A stretch of DNA of 64,000 nt from the NCBI RefSeq assembly GCF_011947265.1, contig NZ_JAATHD010000001.1, positions 243,902 through 307,901 of the forward strand. The letters run 5' to 3'. The position numbers and the translations under genes are program-made. Every line of letters begins with the position of its first letter. Position 1 is the first letter of the stretch. Below the pieces are notes generated by a model. The model did not search any database, had not been told where the DNA came from, and saw nothing but the letters and a program-made list of their open reading frames with translations. Below, one piece after another: positions 9,852 through 18,728 of this stretch. This stretch comes from Paenibacillus sp. HB172176. Lineage in GTDB: Bacteria > Bacillota > Bacilli > Paenibacillales > Paenibacillaceae.

Positions 9852-10685
9852 ATGACGAGAACACAGGAGGATCAGGCTGTTCAGGATATGCTGCTGCACA
9901 TGCAGGTGCAGATCATGGCGGCGCATTTGACGCAGTGCCGGTCGAACTGGCGTGATATCGACTATACGCCGGCGTATAACAAGCTTTATTTTATATTGAA
10001 TGGAGAAGGCTGGGTGAAAATTGGGGATACGGAGCTCTATCCGAAGCCAGGGCAATTAATTCTACTGCCCGCAGGCGTTAACCAATCCTACTCAACCATC
10101 AGCGATGAGCCGTTTCTGAAATATTGGTGCCATTTCACCGCCGAGACGGGACAGACGGATGTGTTCCAGTGGCTCGATGTTCCAAGCTGCTATGAGCTGG
10201 ATACGGCGCGGATGACGCAGTTGTTCAAGGAGATGGCGGAGGCGCATACGGAAAGCACGATTGCGGCCAGACTCAGGGAGAAATCGGCCTTGCTGCAAAT
10301 TTTGGCGGAGATGATGACGGATCAGCCTCTGCATATTCAGCAGGAGCAATCGCATGACATGGAGCGGCTCACGAGCATTCAGCAATATGTGGAGCAGCAT
10401 CTGCATACGGAGGTGACGCTCGAGGACATGGCGGCGACGCTGCATCTTCATCCGAATTATTTCAGCAAATATTTCAAAAGGCATTTCGGCGTTTCACCGC
10501 TGAAATATGTCAGCCGCAAGAAGATGGATCACGCGAAGCATCTGCTGCGCACGACCTCGCAGAGCGTGAAGGAGATTGCGCTCGCAACCGGATTCGAGGA
10601 CGCGAATTATTTCTCGAAGACCTTTCGCAGGGAAGCGGGTCTAAGTCCATCGGAATATCGAATGAACATCATATCTGGGGTATAA
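9852..10685 (+). CDS. AraC-family transcriptional regulator (cupin + HTH)
   Basis: 277 residues. The N-terminal cupin-like ligand-binding domain spans about 25-130 (KLYFILNGEGWVKIGD, then a GQLILLPAGVNQSY strand typical of sugar-sensing AraC proteins). The C-terminal double helix-turn-helix spans about 180-275 (LEDMAATLHLHPNYFSKYFK and a second helix set ending SPSEYR). It probably regulates a carbohydrate or surface-related gene. The nearest candidates are the downstream aldo/keto reductase, only 34 nt away, and the divergent exporter. The effector is unknown. Confidence 0.9.
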   Translation: MTRTQEDQAVQDMLLHMQVQIMAAHLTQCRSNWRDIDYTPAYNKLYFILNGEGWVKIGDTELYPKPGQLILLPAGVNQSYSTISDEPFLKYWCHFTAETGQTDVFQWLDVPSCYELDTARMTQLFKEMAEAHTESTIAARLREKSALLQILAEMMTDQPLHIQQEQSHDMERLTSIQQYVEQHLHTEVTLEDMAATLHLHPNYFSKYFKRHFGVSPLKYVSRKKMDHAKHLLRTTSQSVKEIALATGFEDANYFSKTFRREAGLSPSEYRMNIISGV

Positions 10686-10719
10686 TGGAAGGGAACCATA
10701 TTCGAGAGGAGTGCTGAGC

Positions 10720-11613
10720 ATGTTATATAGAAGACTTGGAAGCACAGAGCTGGAAGTATCCGTTGTCGGCATTGGAACATGGCAATTCGGCGGCGAATGG
10801 GGCAGGGATTATACGCAGAAGGAAGCGGATGCCATTCTCGACAAGGGCGCAGAGCTCGGAATTAATCTGATTGATACGGCGGAATGCTATGGCGATCATC
10901 TGTCGGAGAGGCTGATTGGCGATTACCTCAGCCGCCGCAATCGCGAGGATTGGGTTGTGGCTACGAAATTCGGACATCGCTTTCATGAGCTGTTCACTCG
11001 GACGGACGCTTTCGACGCGGCTGGCGTCATCGCCCAGCTCGATGATTCATTGGCGGCGCTGCGCACGGAATATATCGATCTCTATCAGTTCCATTCCGGA
11101 CCGGATGCAAGCTTCGACAATGATGCGTTATGGACGGTGCTGGACAAGCAGGTGCAGGCCGGCAAGATCAGATTCCTGGGCACCTCTATAGGAAGCAATG
11201 ATAATGTGCATCAAACCGAGCGCTCCAAGGAGGTAGGCTCTCGCGCCATTCAAGTGGTGTATAATCGCCTGGATCGCAAGCCGGAGGAGCGGGTGTTCCC
11301 GATTTGTCAGGAGCAGAATCTAGGCGTGCTCGCCCGCGTTCCTCTGGCTAGCGGCTACTTAAGCGGCAAGTACAAACCCGGAACGGTGTTCGGCGGCAAT
11401 GATGTGCGTCATCGGCATAACGCGGAGGATACGCTTCAGAAGCTGAAGGAAGTGGAGCGGATCGGGCAGGAGGAGGTTCCGGATGGCGTGGATATGGCAT
11501 CTTGGGCGCTCGCATGGTGCCTCAAGCATCCGGCGGTCACCACCGTCATTCCGGGCTGCAAGGATCCGGAGCAGGTCGAATCGAACGCGCGGGCGGTGGA
11601 GCTCGTGACGTAG
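10720..11613 (+). CDS. Aldo/keto reductase
   Basis: 297 residues, a TIM-barrel NADPH-dependent oxidoreductase of the AKR superfamily. The catalytic tetrad is visible: Asp and Tyr in LIDTAECYGD, Lys in VVATKFG, and His in DLYQFHSG. The cofactor-phosphate region near the end reads TVIPGCKDPEQVESN. The start was placed at the ATG at 10720, with AGGAG (10707-10711) 8 nt upstream; the in-frame GTG at 10711 overlaps that site. It lies directly after the AraC gene and is probably co-transcribed. A strong terminator follows at 11733. The substrate cannot be deduced. Confidence 0.92.
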   Translation: MLYRRLGSTELEVSVVGIGTWQFGGEWGRDYTQKEADAILDKGAELGINLIDTAECYGDHLSERLIGDYLSRRNREDWVVATKFGHRFHELFTRTDAFDAAGVIAQLDDSLAALRTEYIDLYQFHSGPDASFDNDALWTVLDKQVQAGKIRFLGTSIGSNDNVHQTERSKEVGSRAIQVVYNRLDRKPEERVFPICQEQNLGVLARVPLASGYLSGKYKPGTVFGGNDVRHRHNAEDTLQKLKEVERIGQEEVPDGVDMASWALAWCLKHPAVTTVIPGCKDPEQVESNARAVELVT

Positions 11614-11732
11614 TCGCATCCTCAGGATGTGAAGAGGTAGAGGCCGCGTTAGCGCGAAATAAACGAAGCGCGTCGAGGAATACAGCGGGAGTGTATTGGC
11701 TCGGCGAATAGGCAAGCTTGAGCAGGCTTATG

Positions 11733-11766
11733 CAGGCTCCGCCACACAAGGCGGGGCCTGTTTTTT
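11733..11766 (+). terminator. Rho-independent terminator after the aldo/keto reductase
   Basis: An 11-bp stem (CAGGCTCCGCC / GGCGGGGCCTG, one G-T pair) with a 6-nt loop, followed by TTTTTT. Confidence 0.9.
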
Positions 11767-12014
11767 ACCACAATAAACCTATATTTGAACGCTGCCGCTC
11801 CTCCTCGAAAGGCTTCAATAGAGGGTTTCTCAACAGAAGTTTCCTACTTGAAGCTTTCGTGAAGGAGGCAGGTGTAGAAGGTAACTCTGGAGAATCGAAT
11901 TGGACTGAAATGGGCGGTGCAGGTGTAGAAAGTAACTTTGGAGGGCCGAGTCGGAGCGAAAAGGAAGCTGCAAGCGTAAAAAGTAACTCTGCAACTCCCC
12001 TTGCCACACTTCAC

Positions 12015-12506
12015 GCTCTGTAAGTCGATTTTATCGACTTGCCGGCTCGTCTCCGCGGCTCGTCTCCGCGCACGTCACGCTCTGTAAGTCGATTTTATCG
12101 ACTTGCCGGCTCGTCTCCGCGCACGTCACGCTCTGCAAGTCGACTTTATCGACTTGCAGTTCCGATTCCGCGTACGTCACGCTCTGCAAGTCGATTTTAT
12201 CGACTTGCGGTTCCGATTCCGCGTACTTCACGCTCTGCAAGTCGACTTTATCGACTTGCGGCTCCGATTCCGCGTACTTCACGCTCTGCAAGTCGATTTT
12301 ATCGACTTGCGGTTCCGATTCCGCGCACGTCACGCTCTGTAAGTCGATTTTATCGACTTGCCGGCTCGTCTCCGCGCACGCCACGCTCCGCAAGTCGATT
12401 TTATCGACTTGCGGCTCCGATTCCGCGCACGTCACGCTCTGCAAGTCGACTTTATCGACTTGCGGCCCCCTCTCCATTCACTCTGTGCTCTCCAAGGTTC
12501 AGGAAT
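12015..12506. repeat. 51-bp palindromic tandem array 1
   Basis: Nine complete units and a diverged tenth. The AAGTCGA core recurs at 12022, 12086, 12137, 12188, 12239, 12290, 12341, 12392 and 12443, with AAGG at 12494. Every step is exactly 51 bp except the first, which is 64 because a 13-bp segment (GGCTCGTCTCCGC) is duplicated. The core of each unit is an inverted repeat, GCAAGTCGA, loop TTTTA, TCGACTTGC; the first arm is GTAAGTCGA in some units. The remaining 24 bp are also repeated, so there are no unique spacers. It lies between convergent genes, downstream of their terminators on both sides. Because 51 is 17 codons, long spurious repetitive frames occur on both strands. Confidence 0.95.
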
Positions 12507-12523
12507 GTCTGAAATTGCGCACG

Positions 12524-12549
12524 AAAAAAGGCCATCTTCGGATGACCTT
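12524..12549 (-). terminator. Terminator of hflX, shared type with 18673-18698
   Basis: Read on the minus strand: a 9-bp stem with one C-A mismatch around CGAA, followed by six T's, starting 24 bp after the hflX stop. The same hairpin and its flank (GTTCAG..., GCACGAAAAAAGGCC) recur at 18641-18698 beside array 2. Confidence 0.8.
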
Positions 12550-12572
12550 CAATTTTAGATGCAATTTCTTGA

Positions 12573-13859
12573 TCAGCTCTCCCCAGCCATCTCCACGAAA
12601 TGCTGCTTATACCGCTCGTAATCGGCGAAGCGGCATTCCAGCCTCAGCCTAGTTCCCTCGGCTTCGTAGCTGGTTTCGAGCACATTCGCGTTTTCGTTGA
12701 AATAAGCAACGAGTCGTCCTTCGCTGAACGGGATGAGAATATCCCGGGTTACGTAGTCCGCGAAAATTTCCCCCTTCACCTTCCCAACCAATTCATCTAA
12801 TCCGGCCTTCTCCTTCACGGAGAGATAGACGCTGTCTCCCGCGACCCGAGGATAGGGATGTTCGGTGAGGTCGCATTTGTTATAGGCGTAGACGGTCGGA
12901 ATATTCTCCGCGCCGAGCTCCTGCAGCGTATGATTGGTAACCTCGATCAGCTTCTCGTAATCCTCATGAGCGAAATCGACAACATGAATCAGCAGATCCG
13001 CTTCCGTGACTTCTTCCAGCGTGGATCGGAACGCCTTCACAAGATGATGGGGCAACTGGCTGACGAATCCGACCGTATCGGTTAACAGAAACGACTTGTT
13101 ATCTGGGAGCTCGATGCTTCTTACCGAGGTTTCCAGAGTGGCGAACAGCATGTTGTGGGCATAGACCTGTTTTGTTGTCTCGGGATCGTAAGTCTCGAGC
13201 AGCGCGTTCATCAGACTGGACTTGCCTGTATTCGTATAACCGACGAGACAGACAACGGGCACATCGTTCTTCTTGCGCTTCTTGCGCTGATTCTGTCTCG
13301 TCGCGACCAGCTTCTCAAGCTCGGCTTGCAGAATCGTAATTCGCTCTTCGATGCGTCTGCGGTCGAGCTCCAGCTTCGTCTCGCCCGAGCCTCTGTTCCG
13401 GAAGCCTGCGCCGCCCGCGCCGCCTTGTCTGCTTAGCGAAGCGCGAAGACCGACCAGGCGCGGCAGGGAATATTGCAGTCTAGCGACATCAACCTGCAAC
13501 TGCGCTTCCCTCGTCTTCGCCCTCTCCGCGAAGATATCGAGAATAAGCATCGTGCGGTCCATGACCGCGCATTCCAAATCCGCTTCCAAATTTCGAATTT
13601 GGGAAGGAGAGAGCTCATCGTTGAAGATCACCGCCTCGGCTTCATGCGCCTCCAGCAGTATCTTCAATTCGTCCAACTTCCCTGTTCCTATATAATGAGA
13701 GGGGTTAATGCGCTCGAGCTTCTGGCTAAGCTGATCGACAACCTCGATATAGCAAGCATCGGCCAGATTGCGAAGCTCTTGCATGGCATAGTCGAAATCG
13801 CCGCCGCCTTTCAGCTCGACGCCGGCAATGACGGCCTTCTGTCTTGGTTCCTCTTGCAT
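12573..13859 (-). CDS. hflX: GTPase HflX
   Basis: 428 residues. The N-terminal HflX domain and linker (1-190) contain HYIGTGKLDEL and NDELSPSQIRNLE. The G domain (about 195-360) shows G1 GYTNTGKSS, G3 DTVGF and G4 NKCD. HflX binds the 50S subunit and can split stalled ribosomes; this is known for the family. G1 has Thr-Gly-Lys-Ser-Ser where many HflX proteins have AGKST, a conservative change. The ATG at 13859 has AAGGGG about 8 nt upstream. The gene stands alone with its own terminator, beyond which the first 51-bp array begins. Confidence 0.95.
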   Translation of the reverse strand: MQEEPRQKAVIAGVELKGGGDFDYAMQELRNLADACYIEVVDQLSQKLERINPSHYIGTGKLDELKILLEAHEAEAVIFNDELSPSQIRNLEADLECAVMDRTMLILDIFAERAKTREAQLQVDVARLQYSLPRLVGLRASLSRQGGAGGAGFRNRGSGETKLELDRRRIEERITILQAELEKLVATRQNQRKKRKKNDVPVVCLVGYTNTGKSSLMNALLETYDPETTKQVYAHNMLFATLETSVRSIELPDNKSFLLTDTVGFVSQLPHHLVKAFRSTLEEVTEADLLIHVVDFAHEDYEKLIEVTNHTLQELGAENIPTVYAYNKCDLTEHPYPRVAGDSVYLSVKEKAGLDELVGKVKGEIFADYVTRDILIPFSEGRLVAYFNENANVLETSYEAEGTRLRLECRFADYERYKQHFVEMAGES

Positions 13860-14110
13860 CCATTCAACCCCTTTGCGTCTTCCCTATAATTGACATCAGT
13901 TTAGCACAGTGCGCATGGCGGGAGCAAACGAGGGAATGGTTTTAATTATTCTCTTGGAACGCTGTTGATGAGCGGGGTTGGCGTATTCATCGCTTTCCTT
14001 CGCTGCAGGATAAGCTCGAGCGAAACAAAAAGGGTTGATCTGACGTTTAATGGGTGAAGAGAGAATTGGTTTATTCTGAGCCTGATCATCTATAGAAGGA
14101 GTGTGCAAGC

Positions 14111-14506
14111 ATGCGCTGGATTCCAAAAGCCAAGAGCTCGAAGTGGTGGCTAATCGCTGTCTTATCCGCCTTGTTGACGGCCGTATCTTTATGCGGCATT
14201 CGCTTTGGCCTTCTGCAACATGAATTCGATGGGGGAATCGCGTTCCGGTTTCTCATCCTGTCGCTTGTCCTGTCTTTCCTGTTCAGCATGGGAGGATGGC
14301 TGGGCGGCAAGTTGTTCTGGATCTGCTCCAGCGCGGGCTTGCTCCTTGCCTTAATCATGATGGGGGTCTATGCGGATGACTCAAGCGGTTGGGAGGATCT
14401 CATCTCTATTCTGGTATTCATGGAGCTCACCGCAGCCGGCATTGCGGCGGGCATCGTGGCCGAATTAATCCGGCTGCTCGCCAGGAAGCTCGGAAGACAT
14501 CAATAG
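14111..14506 (+). CDS. Small hypothetical membrane protein
   Basis: 131 residues with four likely transmembrane segments (about 12-33, 42-62, 65-85 and 100-122), a basic N-terminus (MRWIPKAKSSK) and a basic C-terminus. AAGGAG lies about 10 nt before the ATG, which supports translation. No family recognised. A hairpin-forming stretch (about 14535-14570) separates it from the convergent gene at 14604. Confidence 0.65.
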   Translation: MRWIPKAKSSKWWLIAVLSALLTAVSLCGIRFGLLQHEFDGGIAFRFLILSLVLSFLFSMGGWLGGKLFWICSSAGLLLALIMMGVYADDSSGWEDLISILVFMELTAAGIAAGIVAELIRLLARKLGRHQ

Positions 14507-14603
14507 ATAAGAACAGGTTAGAAACCGACCGCAGACGATATCTCTTCCATTGAGCATGGGGAGGTATCGTCATTCCGTTCAACGCCAAGAGTCCTGTGCT
14601 TCT

Positions 14604-14924
14604 TTACTCAATCTTCAAGTTCATCGTTGCGATATGCTCCCGAGTCTCGGCCGTGCCGAGCTCCCCGATGAGTCGGTAGGCCTCGTTAAGATAATAATCA
14701 TAGCCGTCGTTCTCCAGATCATGATGATACGGGATGCCGGGTAGATGACCGCGCAGCGCGCTTTGATTATCGAATTTGTCCATCTCCAGAAATAGTTCCT
14801 GCAGCTTGTCGATATCCTCCTGCGTGGCGTCGATTTCGAACTCATAGGCGGCATCGCCCTGCTGATACATAATATCCTTCGCTTGAACGGAAACATAATA
14901 TCTGCGCTTGTCCATTCTCTCCAT
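14604..14924 (-). CDS. Conserved-looking small hypothetical protein
   Basis: 106 residues, soluble and acidic. It begins with RRYYVSVQAKDI, then a Gln/Glu/Asp-rich helical segment (ATQEDIDKLQELFLEMD) and a HDLENDGYDYYLNEAYRLIGELG segment. An alternative start at 14915 has GGAG in better position. It ends 9 bp after the small membrane gene that precedes it on the minus strand (stop at 14934), so the two are probably co-transcribed. No function recognised. Confidence 0.6.
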   Translation of the reverse strand: MERMDKRRYYVSVQAKDIMYQQGDAAYEFEIDATQEDIDKLQELFLEMDKFDNQSALRGHLPGIPYHHDLENDGYDYYLNEAYRLIGELGTAETREHIATMNLKIE

Positions 14925-14933
14925 CCCTTCCCC

Positions 14934-15167
14934 TTAAGATTTCGTCAAATACACGGCCAACATGCCAAGCAGAAGCGCGATGATCGGCACCGCGACGTAC
15001 AGGATTAGAATCGGATTCGCAAGGACCGGGTGCCTGACCGTTGTCATGCTGGCTCCTTTGTCTAATGCGGAGCTGCTCTTCTCATTATGTCTGCGACCAA
15101 TAAAATAGGTTGCAATAATACCATATAACACCGCGGCTGCTCCTAAAATGCCAATCCATGTATACAT
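14934..15167 (-). CDS. Small two-TM hypothetical protein
   Basis: 77 residues, with one transmembrane helix at the N-terminus (about 4-22) and one at the C-terminus (about 52-73), joined by a hydrophilic loop with RRHNEKSSS. The ATG at 15167 is preceded by GGGGG at useful spacing; a TTG two codons earlier is the alternative. It is the first gene of a two-gene minus-strand unit with the gene at 14604-14924. A T-rich stretch (15195-15230), likely promoter DNA, lies upstream. No family recognised. Confidence 0.55.
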   Translation of the reverse strand: MYTWIGILGAAAVLYGIIATYFIGRRHNEKSSSALDKGASMTTVRHPVLANPILILYVAVPIIALLLGMLAVYLTKS

Positions 15168-15368
15168 GCGCAACTGACCCCCTTTCCGTTTGGGTTGACT
15201 TTTTCTTATTGTGTTTTGTTTGTTTGTTTTTATTCGTTAGCCGAGAAGACTTTCATTCGATTTACATCTTTTTTTCACCGGCGCAGCACGAACAATGATA
15301 AGATAGAAGCATACGAATGCGTCAGATGACGCGCATAATCCATATAGAGACAGGAGCTGGAGAGCAGC

Positions 15369-16172
15369 ATGAGCTACAAAATCGTGTTTTTTGACATCGA
15401 CGGCACGTTACTGGACGAGCGGAAGGAAATTCCGGAGGATACGGTGAGAGCGGTCCGCGAGCTGAAGGAACGGGGAATCGAGCCGGTCATCGCGACGGGA
15501 AGAGCGCCTTATTTCATCGGCGGGATCGCAGACAAGCTTGGCATTGATTCCTTCGTTACGATGAATGGCGGGTATGTCGTATATCAAGGCGAGCCAATCT
15601 ATCGCAGAGGAATCTCGAAGGACAGCCTGGAGAAGCTTGTGAACCTGGCAGAGGCGAATGAGCACGGCCTGGTGTTCGAAGGCGAGCATAACTTCTGGAG
15701 TACGAAGGAGGAGCATCCCTTCATTATGAATTCGGTTCAATCGCTCAAGGTCCATAATCCGGGATTCAACCCCGAGTTCTGGCGGACGGATGATGTGTTC
15801 CAGGTGTTCCTGCATTGCGAGAGTCGGGACGAGCGTCTGTATGAAGGACTGAAGACGGAGTATACATTGATCCGCTGGCATGATCAAGCGATGGATGTGC
15901 TTCCGCTTGGCGGCTCCAAGGCGGAGGGCATTGCGGTTATGCTAGAGAAGCTGGGCCTTGAGGCCTCGGATGCAGTTGCTTTCGGGGACGGGCTGAATGA
16001 CAAAGAAATGCTGGATTACGTCGGTTTTGGCGTGGCCATGGGCAATTCGAATCCGGAGCTGCTTCCTTATGCGAATTTCGTAACAGCGCATGTGGATGAT
16101 AAGGGCATTCGCAAAGGCTTAATTGAAGCGGGGCTTCTGCCTGCGGAAACAGCCGGGGCGACTGTGGCATAG
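15369..16172 (+). CDS. Cof-type HAD-IIB phosphatase
   Basis: 267 residues. The N-terminal motif FFDIDGTLLDE carries both catalytic Asp residues. The C-terminal block SKAEGIAVM supplies the conserved Lys, and FGDGLNDKEML is motif IV with the Mg-binding acids. The C2B-type cap between them (about 85-190) places it in the Cof/YkrA/YidA group, which act on sugar phosphates or flavin/PLP-type phosphates; the substrate is not predictable. GGAG lies 10-14 nt upstream of the ATG. It appears monocistronic: the next gene begins 142 nt later with its own ribosome site. Confidence 0.93.
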   Translation: MSYKIVFFDIDGTLLDERKEIPEDTVRAVRELKERGIEPVIATGRAPYFIGGIADKLGIDSFVTMNGGYVVYQGEPIYRRGISKDSLEKLVNLAEANEHGLVFEGEHNFWSTKEEHPFIMNSVQSLKVHNPGFNPEFWRTDDVFQVFLHCESRDERLYEGLKTEYTLIRWHDQAMDVLPLGGSKAEGIAVMLEKLGLEASDAVAFGDGLNDKEMLDYVGFGVAMGNSNPELLPYANFVTAHVDDKGIRKGLIEAGLLPAETAGATVA

Positions 16173-16314
16173 AAGTTAAAAAGGGCGGTCTGTTCAGAGC
16201 GAGTGTTTGAATGATCGTGATACTCTGCTCAAAGAGTATGTTGACGGCTATACACCCTTTCGGCATTTTGCACGTACTATAACCCAACGATGATTGAGAG
16301 TTGGGGGAGAAGAC

Positions 16315-17076
16315 GTGATTGAAATAGCCCAAGGCAATTTGAATCAGATACCGCCTCGCATGCTGACGGATTTGGAGAAGAAGATGCTGCTTAGGAAGCA
16401 GAGCAGTCCGGTTACCTACTGGTATCCTTCGCTTGACGCGCTTGTGTTCGAGCTTAAGATGAGATCGCATACGGTGCAGGCGGCGAAGGACTTGTACGCA
16501 AGCGGCGTAAGCTTTGGCACATTCAGCAATTCGCGCTGCAATGAAGCCTACTGGTACCGCACGCCGAATGGAGGCTTTCGCTTGAGGCAGGGCGTTTTGC
16601 CGTCTGTGGCAATCAGAGATATTTTTACGAATGGGTCGAAATACGCCTTTGAATGCGCAGGAGCGATTATCATTGTATTCTACAAAGCGGTTCTTGAGAC
16701 GATCGGGGACGCCGCATTCAATCGATACTTTCAAAATCTGTACTTGTACAGTTGGGAGACGGATCAGGATTTGCAGTTGATCCCTTCCTATAATTTGAAC
16801 GAAACGTATTATGGGGATGCGCTGTATTTCAAAAATCCGGATTATGACCGAGAGACGCCGGAGTGGCAAGGCGAGAATGTCATTATGCTGGACGATAATC
16901 TGTATTACGGTCACGGCATCGGCATGGGCTCGAGTCAGGATATGATTATGCAGCTCAATAAGGCTAGAATGCCGGGAGCTATGCAATCCGCGTATCTGGA
17001 TGATTTCGTGCTGACCCCGGATTTCGAGCGGCTTAGAAGCATGACGATCCGCGAGGGCGAAGCTGTGGGGCGTTAA
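16315..17076 (+). CDS. tgl: Protein-glutamine gamma-glutamyltransferase (spore coat transglutaminase)
   Basis: 253 residues, close to the 245 of Bacillus subtilis Tgl. The catalytic Cys is at 114 in YAFECAGAI (Cys116 in B. subtilis), and the C-terminal block YGHGIGMGS is characteristic. Tgl makes epsilon-(gamma-glutamyl)lysine crosslinks in the spore coat, such as GerQ, late in sporulation. The GTG at 16315 was chosen because GGGGGAG (16303-16309) lies 5 nt upstream; the TTG at 16294 would place that site inside the gene. It ends at a very strong terminator. The presence of tgl supports a spore-forming host. Confidence 0.93.
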   Translation: MIEIAQGNLNQIPPRMLTDLEKKMLLRKQSSPVTYWYPSLDALVFELKMRSHTVQAAKDLYASGVSFGTFSNSRCNEAYWYRTPNGGFRLRQGVLPSVAIRDIFTNGSKYAFECAGAIIIVFYKAVLETIGDAAFNRYFQNLYLYSWETDQDLQLIPSYNLNETYYGDALYFKNPDYDRETPEWQGENVIMLDDNLYYGHGIGMGSSQDMIMQLNKARMPGAMQSAYLDDFVLTPDFERLRSMTIREGEAVGR

Positions 17077-17093
17077 ATGAGGCGGGAAAGATT

Positions 17094-17164
17094 AAAAAAG
17101 CGAGTGCTTCTGGCGCGCTTTGCATGATGATTTTCATGCAGCGCGCCGGAGCGCTCGCTTTTTT
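17094..17164 (+). terminator. Long strong terminator after tgl
   Basis: An extended hairpin of about 30 paired positions with small bulges: AAAAAAGCGAG at the left base, GCATGA/TCATGC near the tip, CTCGCTTTTTT at the right base. The A-run and T-run make it bidirectional. Confidence 0.93.
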
Positions 17165-17819
17165 GCCATTATAGCGTATAAAATTTCGATGGGAAAATGA
17201 AGGCCTGCAACTGTAACGGATTTTTTCGAGGCCTTCTAGCTGGTTTTAAAGGACATCCGCGATCGTTGCGCGACGATATCGGCGATTTTCAGAATGTAAG
17301 GGTCGCAATTGACCGTTAGCGTCAGAAATTAGGGCTGAACCCCTCATTAACTTCCTCTTACGGTCATCCGCGACCGTTAAAATACCCGTTAGGCGTGATT
17401 ACGGCTTCTTACGGTCATTTGTGACCGTTACGCTACATACACGCTTTGGTCAAATGGCCATGGACACGCGCTCACGGATACGCAAAGAATTGGCAGCTTC
17501 CAGAAAGTCCGATAGAACGAGTAGCTGCTTTCAAAGAATTCCGTCAGGCGTTTTTCATATTCTGTGGACCGTAGATCCGCTATTTTGACAAATCGAGCTG
17601 TTTTTAAGATTTCGCGGACAGAGATGACCTTATATGCGAGAAAACAGAGATTTTTTGGATGATTTGAGGAAATAGCGTCCCCTGTGTCCGCCAAAGTGAA
17701 CAATCTCTGAATTTTGCACAAATAAAGTCTTCTGTGTCCGCTTGTTTATGACTCGACGTATGGGATTGGCATATTCTTGGCTCCTGCTATCCCGATCGTT
17801 TTAAGAAACGTTCCCGTTC
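17165..17819. other. Gene-free stretch with GGTC/GACC hairpins
   Basis: No convincing gene. Short palindromes recur: TTACGGTC, 6-nt loop, GACCGTTAA at 17358-17380; a similar TTACGGTCATTTGTGACCGT at 17411-17430; and GGTCGCAATTGACC near 17309. The motif TGCAACTGTAACGGA (17206-17220) recurs at 17991 and, slightly changed, near 29632. A reading frame on the minus strand (17428-17721) lacks a ribosome site and known features. Confidence 0.6.
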
Positions 17820-18245
17820 TTTGGCAAGGGCGCCGTCAGGCGTTTGTTTTGTAATTATAGAATTTATAAGATTTCGCGTCATAGGAAATGACAAATAAAA
17901 TCTTAATGTGCGTACGAGGCTGCTTTGAACTGCAAAGCTTTTGGTCGTCGACTCTGAAAGGCCGAAAGTATGGGGTTTGGGAGTAATTCCTGCAACTGTA
18001 ACGGACTTTTTCGACCCTTAGAAGCTCTATTTAGCCAGCGCAGATTTTTAACGGACCTTTTCGCCTCTTAGCGGGTTAATCCCGTTGTTTTTTCGCTCGT
18101 TTGGTTGGCTAAGAGGATAAAAAGTCCGTTAGAGCAAGCGAGTGTTGAAAAACGGCGTCTAAGAGGACAAAAAGTCCGTTAGAACAGGTCGCTGCTTTCA
18201 AAGGACGCCGACAGGCGTTTTTCTTATAGATATAGAATTTATAAA
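17820..18245. repeat. Dispersed intergenic block, copy A (empty site)
   Basis: Aligns along its length with 29462-30312: both share GCTGCTTTG...GCAAAGC, CTCTGAAAGGCC, ACTGTAACGGACTTTTTCG, CCTTAGAAGC, AACGGACCTTTTCGC, GTTGGCTAAGAG, AAAAAGTCCGTTAGA/AAAAGTCCGTTAGA, and a small hairpin ACGCCGACAGGCGTTTTTC. Copy A lacks the two inserts found in copy B, so it preserves the pre-insertion target sequences (single CTTTTTCG at 18006-18013). Confidence 0.85.
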
Positions 18246-18270
18246 ATGCCCGTGTGGAGTTTTTTACTTT

Positions 18271-18289
18271 CCTGGTCGACTCGACCAGG
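18271..18289. repeat. Near-perfect palindrome before array 2
   Basis: CCTGGTCGA, one central C, TCGACCAGG: 9-bp arms with a 1-nt spacer, 37 bp upstream of the first unit of array 2. Confidence 0.8.
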
Positions 18290-18325
18290 ATCGGACGACG
18301 GAGATTCCCCGCTCCGCGCAATTCA

Positions 18326-18653
18326 AGCTCTGTAAGTCGATTTAATCGACTTGCAGCACCGTTTGCGCGCACTTCAAGCTTTGCAAGTCGATTTAATCGA
18401 TTTGCAGCACCGTTTGCGCGCACTTCAAGCTTTGCAAGTCGATTTAATCGATTTGCAGCACCATTTGCGCGCAATTTCAAGCTCTGTAAGTCGATTTAAT
18501 CGATTTGCAGCACCGTTTGCGCGCACTTCAAGCTCTGCAAGTCGATTTAATCGACTTGTAGTACCGTTTCCGTGGACTTCAAGCTCTGCAAGTCGATTTA
18601 ATCGACTTGTAGCTCCCTCTCTAGTCACTTTAAGCTCTGCAAGGTTCAGAAGT
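18326..18653. repeat. 51-bp palindromic tandem array 2
   Basis: Six units and a diverged seventh. The AAGTCGATTT core starts at 18334, 18385, 18436, 18488, 18539 and 18590, and AAGG at 18641: steps of 51, 51, 52, 51, 51 and 51. Each core is GCAAGTCGAT, TTA, ATCGACTTGC or a one-mismatch variant. The unit is homologous to array 1 but has a different 24-bp filler (CACCGTTTGCGCGCACTTCAA). Like array 1, it lies between convergent genes and ends at the same flank and terminator. Confidence 0.95.
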
Positions 18654-18672
18654 GTATCTGATATTGTGCACG

Positions 18673-18698
18673 AAAAAAGGCCATCTTCGGATGGCCTT
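18673..18698 (-). terminator. Terminator of the cyclophilin gene
   Basis: Perfect 9-bp stem (AAGGCCATC / GATGGCCTT) with a CGAA loop on the minus strand, followed by six T's, starting 31 bp after the stop at 18729. It is a homologue of 12524-12549. Confidence 0.92.
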
Positions 18699-18728
18699 CC
18701 ATTTTAGTTACACTTCATGCTGAACTGT

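Noticed and set aside
11718-12023. 101-codon plus-strand frame after the aldo/keto reductase
   Set aside because: It spans the terminator at 11733 and ends inside array 1, with repetitive low-complexity composition.
12015-12506. CRISPR array
   Set aside because: The entire 51-bp unit is repeated, including the part that would be spacer. No cas genes in the window.
12031-12512. Overlapping repetitive reading frames on both strands across array 1
   Set aside because: The 51-bp period is 17 codons, so any stop-free unit gives long frames on several strands. No ribosome site or known domain.
17428-17721. 97-codon minus-strand frame
   Set aside because: No ribosome site, no recognisable feature, and it lies in repeat-rich intergenic DNA.
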